A stretch of DNA of 9,639 nucleotides, taken from contig CAYYBZ010000038.1 in NCBI GenBank assembly GCA_964470285.1, positions 1,359-10,997 of the forward strand, in the 5' to 3' direction. The stretch's first letter is position 1; each line of letters opens with the position of its first letter. Shown piece by piece: positions 1-6,103 of this stretch. Below the pieces are notes generated by a model. That model was given only the letters and a program-made list of their open reading frames with translations. It was not told where the DNA came from and did no database searches. The stretch comes from CAYYBZ01 sp964470285 [NCBI: uncultured Oligoflexia bacterium]. Lineage in GTDB: Bacteria; Bdellovibrionota_G; CAYYBZ01. The translations under genes were made by a program, and so were the position numbers.

Positions 1-158
1 CCTTGCGTGCCCTGGTTGAATATTTATCCGTAACCGCCCATATAAGAAATTTCATAAAAGGGCTTATTGATTTTAAGGATCTTATGTACTTCGTTACCCT
101 GACGGTCTTTTTTCTATTTCTCACCAAAAGATCCGTCGAATCAATCAAGTGGAGGTAA
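1..158 (+). CDS. ABC-2 type transporter permease, GldF-like (3' end only)
   Basis: Only the last 51 codons are in the window; the reading frame enters from the left at base 3 and stops with TAA at 156-158. The visible tail contains YLSVTAHIRNFIKGLIDFKD, then a hydrophobic segment (LMYFVTLTVFFLFLTKR) and a short basic end. This matches the last helix of GldF-type ABC-2 permeases, where a motif resembling 'SP..HF..F..G.id..D..YF' precedes the final membrane span. The role is inferred to be the membrane-spanning subunit of an ABC exporter. The gene ends 2 nt before a GldG-like gene, the usual GldF-GldG order, which is the strongest support. The ATPase subunit (GldA-like) is not in the window and is expected upstream. 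The family call rests on a short fragment plus context. Confidence 0.75.
   Translation, partial: LRALVEYLSVTAHIRNFIKGLIDFKDLMYFVTLTVFFLFLTKRSVESIKWR
151..155 (+). promoter_or_regulatory. Ribosome binding site of the GldG-like gene
   Basis: GGAGG lies 5 nt before the ATG at 161 and overlaps the last codons of the upstream permease. It decides the start: an in-frame GTG at 149 lies before this site and would add only four residues without a Shine-Dalgarno sequence of its own. Confidence 0.8.
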
Positions 159-160
159 TT

Positions 161-2131
161 ATGGGTTTTATTATAGAAATAGCAAAGAAAGTTTCGAACT
201 GGCTAACTAAAAAGGCCCCCACATCTGTCGGTGTAATAGGGCTAATACTTTTTGTTTTCGGAATTATCACTTATGCCCTTACACAGATAACATCCATGTT
301 TCTCTACGTACATATATACACAGGACTGGCCTTTATCCTTTGGTATTTTGTTTTTACTTTTACCGGCAGCAAGAAATTCCTGGGCACGGCTCTGCTTATA
401 ATTTTAAGCGTACTTGCTGTTTTCATTTCCGGATCTTCTGCTAAAAACATATATGCTTTTGCAATTCCGTCAGCCGTACTTTTTGTCGTGTTTTTCGGAT
501 TCAATTTAGAAGGATTTTCAAAACCAAAAAAACTGCCCTATCTGATAATTCCCCATTTGCTTTTTGCCCTGGCTTTGGTTTTCAGAAAAGATCTTGATAT
601 TGGCAAATACTGGTGGTTTCTGGCAGGTTACGGTTTGATTCTTGCGATATTTCATTTCATCTTAAATTTTAAAGACATCAGAAAGGGCGTTTTAGGTAAA
701 TCTACAAAATATGCGGTTAACTCCATCGTTTATTCAATCTTCGTTCTTATAATCATAATAGTTCTGAACGGATTCGGATTTTACATTAAATGGAAGAAAG
801 ATTTAACTGAAGCCGGGATCAATACACTATCAGAGCAGTCAATAAACGTTATTAAAAGCCTTGATACTACGGTTACCATAACTCCCTTTTTCGTCGACAA
901 AAATCCCAACAAGAAATTCCTGGAAGATGTACTGGATAAATACACTTATAAGTCCAAATTCATAAAAGTTGATTTCGTAGACCCGGATGTAGAACCCCAA
1001 AAAGCAAAACTTCACGATGCCAAAGACGGAAACATACTTATCGAGTGCGAAGGTGAACAGAATATGATAACGGACGTGACTGAACAGGCCATTACAAGCG
1101 CCATAATGAAAGTCATAAGAACTGAAAAGGCAAAAGTCTGTTTTACATCAAAACACGGAGAAATGAGCCTGACTTCCGACGACGCTAACGGAATATCGGC
1201 TCTGGCAGGAGGTTTGAAGAATGACGGCTTTGAAACAAAGACACTTGCCTCAGTGACGGAAGGAATTCCCGATGACTGTAATATCCTGGCCGTAATAGGA
1301 CCCAAAATACCCTTCACAAAAATGGAGGCAGCGGCAATCGGAAAATATTTGGATGACGGCGGGAAGGGTCTTTTTCTTCTGGATCCGAGAATCCCGGATG
1401 AAAAACTCAATGTTAAAATGAGTGTTCTTGATACCGGACTGGAAGACGTAGCAGGAAAACAGGGGGTCTCCTTAGGTAAAGACTTTGTTCTTGAAAAACA
1501 TAAAATGCTCTTTCTGGGAACCACCCTGGAATCCTCGGTTCATGCCACCGAATATGCATCCCATCCTATAACGGAACCCTTACAAAAACAGGGCAATATG
1601 ACGTTTTTCCAGAACGGAGTACGGTCGGTTACAAAAGCAAAAAGTGTCGGAAAAGACTCGACCGTAACCGAACTTGTATTTTCAGCCAAAGGCAAAGGAC
1701 ATAGCTGGGCCGAAAGAGACGTCGACAAAATTCTAAGACAGAAAAAAGCCGAAATTGATCCTGTTGACATACCGGGGCCAGTACCCATCGCCGCGGCTGT
1801 TGAAAATAAAATCCATACAATTGCACAGGAAAAGGGAGATATAACCACCGAAGAAAAGATATCTAAATCCGTATGGGTAGGAAACTCAACCTTTCTTTCG
1901 AATAACAACATTACATCCAGAGAATACAATTATGACATGGCATTAAATATGCTTGCATGGCTTTGGGGCGAAGAGATTAAAATTTCAATACGGCCCAAAC
2001 TCTTAAGAACATCGAGCATTGTGCTCACACCTGAACAGACAAATATTGTTTTTTACGTTTGTGTTTTAGGCATCCCCGAGTTGATACTTATACTGGGACT
2101 TGTAATTTGGATTTTCAGGAGAAAGAAATGA
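161..2131 (+). CDS. GldG-like ABC transporter auxiliary protein
   Basis: A 656-residue protein starting at ATG 161. The N-terminal third (about residues 22-208) holds roughly seven hydrophobic segments. It is followed by a soluble domain of about 400 residues that starts with DLTEAGINTLSEQSINVIKS, the usual entry to the GldG/ABC_transp_aux region. Within it, KVCFTSKHGEM (about 325-335) matches the 'fl.GHGE' motif of the family. A single membrane segment (about 628-652) and a basic tail, FRRKK, close the protein. This layout fits the GldG family, named after gliding motility in Bacteroidetes but widespread in non-gliding bacteria, where the substrate is mostly unknown. The soluble part is inferred to face the periplasm, as no catalytic residues are recognised. 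The gene starts 2 nt after the permease stop and overlaps the DUF4340 gene by 4 nt, so the three probably form one complex. A gliding function should not be assumed. Confidence 0.88.
   Translation: MGFIIEIAKKVSNWLTKKAPTSVGVIGLILFVFGIITYALTQITSMFLYVHIYTGLAFILWYFVFTFTGSKKFLGTALLIILSVLAVFISGSSAKNIYAFAIPSAVLFVVFFGFNLEGFSKPKKLPYLIIPHLLFALALVFRKDLDIGKYWWFLAGYGLILAIFHFILNFKDIRKGVLGKSTKYAVNSIVYSIFVLIIIIVLNGFGFYIKWKKDLTEAGINTLSEQSINVIKSLDTTVTITPFFVDKNPNKKFLEDVLDKYTYKSKFIKVDFVDPDVEPQKAKLHDAKDGNILIECEGEQNMITDVTEQAITSAIMKVIRTEKAKVCFTSKHGEMSLTSDDANGISALAGGLKNDGFETKTLASVTEGIPDDCNILAVIGPKIPFTKMEAAAIGKYLDDGGKGLFLLDPRIPDEKLNVKMSVLDTGLEDVAGKQGVSLGKDFVLEKHKMLFLGTTLESSVHATEYASHPITEPLQKQGNMTFFQNGVRSVTKAKSVGKDSTVTELVFSAKGKGHSWAERDVDKILRQKKAEIDPVDIPGPVPIAAAVENKIHTIAQEKGDITTEEKISKSVWVGNSTFLSNNNITSREYNYDMALNMLAWLWGEEIKISIRPKLLRTSSIVLTPEQTNIVFYVCVLGIPELILILGLVIWIFRRKK
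2117..2122 (+). promoter_or_regulatory. Ribosome binding site of the DUF4340 gene
   Basis: AGGAGA lies 5 nt before ATG 2128, inside the end of the GldG-like gene. It selects this start over an in-frame ATG at 2059, which would add 23 residues (MCFRHPRV...) that are unlike a leader and lie wholly inside the upstream gene. Confidence 0.8.
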
Positions 2132-4056
2132 CTCTAAGAAATACTATTATAGCTTTTCTGTTGATGTGTCTTTTAATCGGCGCATTAATTTATGTTAAGA
2201 AAGGCGAAGACGAAAAAATTGAACTTGAAGAAAAGGGAAAGCTTATCTTCGGTGTAAGCGAAGATGAAATAACCCAAATCAGGTTTTTTACCGATGAAGG
2301 CGAATTTTTAATTAAAAAACAACCGCCGGACAAAAAGGAACCCAAGAAAATCGATCCCGGCTGGCAGCTTATGGAACCTGTCAATGCAAAAGCTGACAGG
2401 ACTTTATTATCCGGAATAATTTCCAACATGGAAAAACTTTCCTCGATAAGAAAATTTGAAATAAATGATTCCGATTTGAAAAATTTCTCTTTGGATAAGC
2501 CCTCATTTACAATTGAATACACTTATAAATCGAAGGGGGACAAGGAAAAAACCAAAACAGTTTATTTCGGCGATAAAAATCCGGACGGGGATGCCCAGTA
2601 TGCAAAATATGTAAACTCCAATGAAGTCCATTTGGTTGATACATCACTTCATTATCTTCACAACAAAAAAATGAAGGATTTTCGCGACAAAAAAATATTT
2701 GATTTCGAGAAGGATTCCGTAGACAGGATTGAAGCAACTTTTAAAGACGGCAAAAGAAAGGTCGAAGTTTCAAAGCATAAGAATGATTACTTAATAGCCA
2801 CGCCTTTTGATACCAAAGCTGAAAAATCTGAAATTACAAAATTCATAAATAACATTATCAATATGAGAGCCGTGGAGTTTCCCAGTGAGGATTTTAGTAA
2901 AACTCCTTCCCAATGGGGACTTAACAATCCTTTTGCCAGGTTCAACCTTGTGCTTAAAGAAAAGGGCTCGGGTAAATCAAAATCAGAAAAAGAGATGAAG
3001 AATGAGGGAAAAATTATAGGATTTTCTCTGGGTAAGCCCAAAGCTTTAGGCACAAAAGTATACCTTAAAAGAGAAGACAGCCCGGTAGTTTTTGAGGTCA
3101 GAAGCGGTCTTGAAAAGGATTTGGCCCTGGAAATGACAAATATTGTTTCAAAAAAGCTTGCCGATTTTGACAGGAAAGACATTGTCAAAATGAAAATAAA
3201 CTACCAAGGTAAGGCTACCGAACTTGATCTTAAGGGCGGTAAATGGATATTAAGCTTAAAAAGTGACTTGGCCGATCAGGAAGTTGCCAAAAGAATACTT
3301 AGCACATTTGCAAACTACCGAGCCAAGGAATTCATTTCACAAAAAAGCTCTAAAAAATATGGATTCACAAATGACTCGCTTCTGGGTCTTTTCATCAACA
3401 GGGGAAACACTGTTGCCGGCAAAATAATGTTCGGAGCCAAAACAGACGGCAATCAGATATATGCCACGGGCGGAAACAAAAACTTCATATATAAAGCCGC
3501 CGTTACACAATATGAAAACATTATTAAGGACCTTGAAAATATACGAAACCGTAAATTGTATATCGAGGACAAGGATAAAATAAGCAACATTACATTTAAA
3601 AAGGGAGATAAAAAAGTCATTTTTGCCAAAACAAAAAAGGATGACAATCAGGTTTGGGAGGTTAAAACAGAAGGCGACGGCCCTCCCCTTTACGATAAAA
3701 CCGAAAAACCCGAAGATATTCAAAGCGACGTTGAAAAGATAATTAATTTTGTCACCGAGAATAAGATTGCAGACTACATCGATGTCTACGATAAAAATGA
3801 AGCTGCCGATAAGTACGGAATCAACGATTTAAACGGTATTCTTGAAATATCGAAAGTTCTACAGGATACCCGTAAAATCGCCTTCGGCAAGACGTCTCCT
3901 GACGGCAAGCACGTTTACGTATGGAAGCAGGGACTGGCTCCCTACTATAAGATTAAGAAATTCGATCTTGATCCCGTGCTTAAAATCTTTGACAAAAAGT
4001 CATCCCCCGAAAGTACTCAGGATTCTAAATCTAAAAAAAGTGATGCTAAAAAATGA
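2128..4056 (+). CDS. DUF4340 domain-containing protein, four repeat units
   Basis: A 642-residue lysine-rich protein. Residues 4-23 form a hydrophobic N-terminal segment (NTIIAFLLMCLLIGALIYV) followed by charged residues, so it is probably a membrane anchor with the rest in the periplasm. The remainder looks like four units of about 125-150 residues. Each has 'd.I..i.f', a 'W.l..P' or similar strand, a helix, a 'kyGL..P' motif, a 'K..FG' strand and a 'vY' strand. Anchor motifs are FSLDKP (120-125) with VYFGDK (145-150), WGLNNP (263-268) with FSLGKP (299-304), YGFTND (411-416) with IMFGAK (433-438), and YGINDL (563-568) with IAFGKT (584-589). The tail from about 624 is low-complexity Ser/Lys/Asp. 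DUF4340 proteins commonly sit directly after GldG genes, as here with a 4-nt ATGA overlap. No enzymatic motif is seen. A structural or substrate-binding role in the ABC complex is inference. Confidence 0.88.
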   Translation: MTLRNTIIAFLLMCLLIGALIYVKKGEDEKIELEEKGKLIFGVSEDEITQIRFFTDEGEFLIKKQPPDKKEPKKIDPGWQLMEPVNAKADRTLLSGIISNMEKLSSIRKFEINDSDLKNFSLDKPSFTIEYTYKSKGDKEKTKTVYFGDKNPDGDAQYAKYVNSNEVHLVDTSLHYLHNKKMKDFRDKKIFDFEKDSVDRIEATFKDGKRKVEVSKHKNDYLIATPFDTKAEKSEITKFINNIINMRAVEFPSEDFSKTPSQWGLNNPFARFNLVLKEKGSGKSKSEKEMKNEGKIIGFSLGKPKALGTKVYLKREDSPVVFEVRSGLEKDLALEMTNIVSKKLADFDRKDIVKMKINYQGKATELDLKGGKWILSLKSDLADQEVAKRILSTFANYRAKEFISQKSSKKYGFTNDSLLGLFINRGNTVAGKIMFGAKTDGNQIYATGGNKNFIYKAAVTQYENIIKDLENIRNRKLYIEDKDKISNITFKKGDKKVIFAKTKKDDNQVWEVKTEGDGPPLYDKTEKPEDIQSDVEKIINFVTENKIADYIDVYDKNEAADKYGINDLNGILEISKVLQDTRKIAFGKTSPDGKHVYVWKQGLAPYYKIKKFDLDPVLKIFDKKSSPESTQDSKSKKSDAKK

Positions 4057-4496
4057 AGGAAGAAGAAAAGAAAAATTATAAAACTACGGACCGTAGACCC
4101 TTCGATTCTACCGGCAATGTAAAGGAAACTTCAGAAGAAAGTAAAAATAAACCGTCTGAACAAACTCCTGCGGAACACCAAAAACCCGGTTTAAAAGAAG
4201 AAAACAACCGTAGAGCATTTGAAAATAATGCAGATACTCCGAAAATTGATTTCGCAACTTTTATAATCTCGCTGCATACCTCGACGCTTATTAATCTCGG
4301 GGCTGTTGAAGACCCAACCGGGCAGAATAAGGAGATTAATCTAGAGCTTGCAAGGCAGAACATTGACATGATAGAAATGATTGAGGAAAAAACTAAAGGG
4401 AATCTTGATGAAAATGAATCAAACATACTTGAAAACTCTTTGTTTGATTTAAGAATGAGATATGTTCAGGAACAAAAACGACGGACTAACAAATAA
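4053..4496 (+). CDS. DUF1844 domain-containing protein
   Basis: A 147-residue protein with no signal peptide or membrane segment, so probably cytoplasmic. Residues 1-63 are polar, charged and probably disordered (rich in Lys, Glu, Asn and Ser). Residues 65-139 match DUF1844: IDFATFIISLHTSTLINLG, then a PTGQNKEINLELARQNIDMI stretch, EEKTKGNLDENE and a closing DLRMRYVQ. The predicted fold is helical. No function is established for the family to my knowledge. The start is ATG 4053, overlapping the DUF4340 stop by 4 nt; no good Shine-Dalgarno sequence is visible, so translation is probably coupled to the upstream gene. Its stop shares one base with the start of the protease gene (TAATG). The disordered N-terminal extension is longer than I would expect for the family, whose members are often about 90-130 residues. 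Confidence 0.85.
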   Translation: MKEEEKKNYKTTDRRPFDSTGNVKETSEESKNKPSEQTPAEHQKPGLKEENNRRAFENNADTPKIDFATFIISLHTSTLINLGAVEDPTGQNKEINLELARQNIDMIEMIEEKTKGNLDENESNILENSLFDLRMRYVQEQKRRTNK

Positions 4497-5983
4497 TGTC
4501 GAATGCTAAAAGATTACTAGTCTTCTTTTGCTTAATACCGTTCCTTACTCTTTTTTATCACTTCGAAATTCATGCAAAACAACAATCCGTCGCGGTTAAA
4601 CACGGGATATGGTCCGAAAAGAATTTCGCAACACCCAAAAAGAGAAAAATCCCAAACTTCACATACCTTAACGACAAATATAAAAACGCCATAGTTAACA
4701 TATTCACGACAGAAACAGATTTAAACAGACGAGTCACTCTACAAATACCTACCGACAGTGAGGACGGTCTTATAGAAAAATTTTTAGATATGTATCCTAA
4801 ATCCGATCAAAGAATAAGCCTTGGATCGGGTTTCATAATAAGTAAAGAAGGTTATTTTATAACAAACGCTCATCTTGTGGAAAAGGCCAATTTTATCAGT
4901 ATATTTCTGGGCGACTCTAAAAAGAAATACCGGGCCAAGGTAATAGGCCTGGATATTTTCTCCGATATCGCGCTTCTAAAAATTGACTCAAAAGAAAATA
5001 ATTTCAAGTATTTCTATCTCGGCGACTCACAGAATATTTCCGTAGGCGAATGGATAATGGCTGCCGGCAACCCTTACGGCTTTTCAAACACCGTTACACA
5101 GGGAATTGTCAGCGCTAAAGGAAGGACAGTAGAATATTCCGGTTCAACAAAGAGATTTGCAAATTTCATCCAGACTGATGCCGCTATTAACCCTGGTAAT
5201 TCAGGTGGTCCCCTTTTAAATTACAGAGGTGAAGTTATAGGTATTAACACTGCCGTCTCTACAAGCGATGCAGGAATTGGATTTGCAATTCCGATAAATT
5301 CAGCAAAAACCGTTCTCCCGGAATTAAAGAAATTCGGAAAAGTAACACGAGGGTATCTTGGAATTCTTATTCAATCGGTCACACCCGTTTTGGCAGAGGG
5401 TTTAGGCTTAAAATCGAAAGAGGGTGCAATGATAGTTGAGATAGCCGACAAAAGCCCCGCTTCAGCCGCGGACTTGAAAATTAAAGATGTAATTACCGAG
5501 TTTACAGGAAAAAATATTAAGTCTTCCGAACAGATGTACGAATTGATTGAGAATACAAAACCGTCAAGACACATAAAAATTAAAATTATCAGAGATAATA
5601 CGGAATTTACAAAAGACGTTATATTAAGAGAACTTATAACAAGAATCGAAAATTCAAACAACATTACCAAATCACCCCCATACGATATTCTCGGTCTGTA
5701 TACGGAAGATACATTACCCTACGGTTCGGGAATTACCGTAATCGGAGTCGATCCAGACAGTCTTGCCTCCAAAGAAGGAATCATTTACGACGATATTATT
5801 TACGTTATAACGCTTAAACACCCGGGTAAAAACAAACCCGAAGAAATTAAAATTAAGAATCATAAAGACTATAAAAATTTCCTAAAAGAACTTAAGGGCG
5901 GTGAGATTATAACTTTTACGGTTAACCGCTTCGGTTCACCCCTTTATATTTCATTCAAATATCAGTACGTCACAGAAAAATAA
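4496..5983 (+). CDS. HtrA/DegP-family trypsin-like serine protease with two PDZ regions
   Basis: A 495-residue protein. A signal peptide occupies residues 1-27 (hydrophobic core LLVFFCLIPFLTLF, probable cleavage after EIHA), so it should act in the periplasm. The S1C protease domain carries a complete catalytic triad: His126 in TNAHLV, Asp157 in SDIALLKI and Ser236 in NPGNSGGPL. The oxyanion region AAGNPYGF (189-196) is also intact. PDZ1 begins at the canonical RGYLGI motif (about 285-290) and runs to about 380. PDZ2 is more divergent (about 396-490) and contains GITVIGVDPDSLASKEGI. The role is cleavage and quality control of misfolded exported proteins. About 45 residues between the signal peptide and the protease domain have no recognised motif. 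The gene overlaps the DUF1844 stop by 1 nt with no clear Shine-Dalgarno sequence, so it is the promoter-distal gene of the operon and probably coupled. Which HtrA paralogue (DegP, DegQ or DegS) it corresponds to cannot be told; two PDZ regions argue against DegS. Confidence 0.93.
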   Translation: MSNAKRLLVFFCLIPFLTLFYHFEIHAKQQSVAVKHGIWSEKNFATPKKRKIPNFTYLNDKYKNAIVNIFTTETDLNRRVTLQIPTDSEDGLIEKFLDMYPKSDQRISLGSGFIISKEGYFITNAHLVEKANFISIFLGDSKKKYRAKVIGLDIFSDIALLKIDSKENNFKYFYLGDSQNISVGEWIMAAGNPYGFSNTVTQGIVSAKGRTVEYSGSTKRFANFIQTDAAINPGNSGGPLLNYRGEVIGINTAVSTSDAGIGFAIPINSAKTVLPELKKFGKVTRGYLGILIQSVTPVLAEGLGLKSKEGAMIVEIADKSPASAADLKIKDVITEFTGKNIKSSEQMYELIENTKPSRHIKIKIIRDNTEFTKDVILRELITRIENSNNITKSPPYDILGLYTEDTLPYGSGITVIGVDPDSLASKEGIIYDDIIYVITLKHPGKNKPEEIKIKNHKDYKNFLKELKGGEIITFTVNRFGSPLYISFKYQYVTEK

Positions 5984-5998
5984 TTTAGTCCCGTTGCC

Positions 5999-6029
5999 TT
6001 GACAAAACGCATTTTAATGCGTTTATTTT
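5999..6029 (+). promoter_or_regulatory. Possible clpB promoter
   Basis: A perfect TTGACA box (5999-6004) is followed by possible -10 boxes TTTATT (6022-6027, 17-bp spacing) or TATTTT (6024-6029, 19-bp spacing). Each matches 4 of 6 consensus bases. The leader to the clpB ATG would be about 70 nt. The -35 region also reads CCTTGACA, so a heat-shock sigma factor (-35 CTTGAA-like) is possible, but no matching CCCCAT-like -10 is evident. The spacer is filled by the dyad listed separately. Confidence 0.4.
6005..6029 (+). terminator. Hairpin after the HtrA gene: weak terminator or operator dyad
   Basis: AAACGCATT (6005-6013) and AATGCGTTT (6016-6024) are perfect 9-bp inverted arms around TT. In RNA this would fold as a 7-bp stem with a 6-nt loop. 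It is followed only by ATTTTAAA, a poor U-tract, and the stem is AT-rich, so termination would be weak. Its position between the -35 and -10 boxes of the possible clpB promoter makes an operator equally plausible. Confidence 0.4.
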
Positions 6030-6103
6030 AAATAGTTATTAAAGTATCAGACAAAAACCGGCTAGGGTTTACCGACGTAAGGCCACGATTTTAAAGGTTT
6101 TAT

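Noticed and set aside
149-160. Upstream GTG start (149) for the GldG-like gene
   Set aside because: The GGAGG site at 151-155 lies after it and is correctly spaced for ATG 161.
1012-1929. Long minus-strand reading frames opposite the GldG-like gene
   Set aside because: They are serine/proline/phenylalanine-rich translations typical of the reverse strand of a lysine-rich gene, with no domain or ribosome binding site.
2059-2127. Upstream ATG start (2059) for the DUF4340 gene
   Set aside because: It adds 23 residues of non-leader sequence inside the GldG-like gene. The AGGAGA site and the hydrophobic N-terminus fit ATG 2128.
161-2131. Evidence for gliding motility
   Set aside because: GldF/GldG-type genes occur widely in non-gliding bacteria, and no other gliding genes are in the window.
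2787-3723. Minus-strand reading frames opposite the DUF4340 gene
   Set aside because: Same shadow composition; the + strand frame is continuous and carries family motifs.
3842-4081. 79-codon + strand reading frame overlapping the end of the DUF4340 gene and the start of the DUF1844 gene
   Set aside because: It lies out of frame across two well-supported genes, has no recognisable domain and has a basic, shadow-like composition.
5984-6103. CIRCE, HAIR or CtsR heat-shock operator before clpB
   Set aside because: None of the consensus half-sites is present; the only dyad is AAACGCATT/AATGCGTTT.
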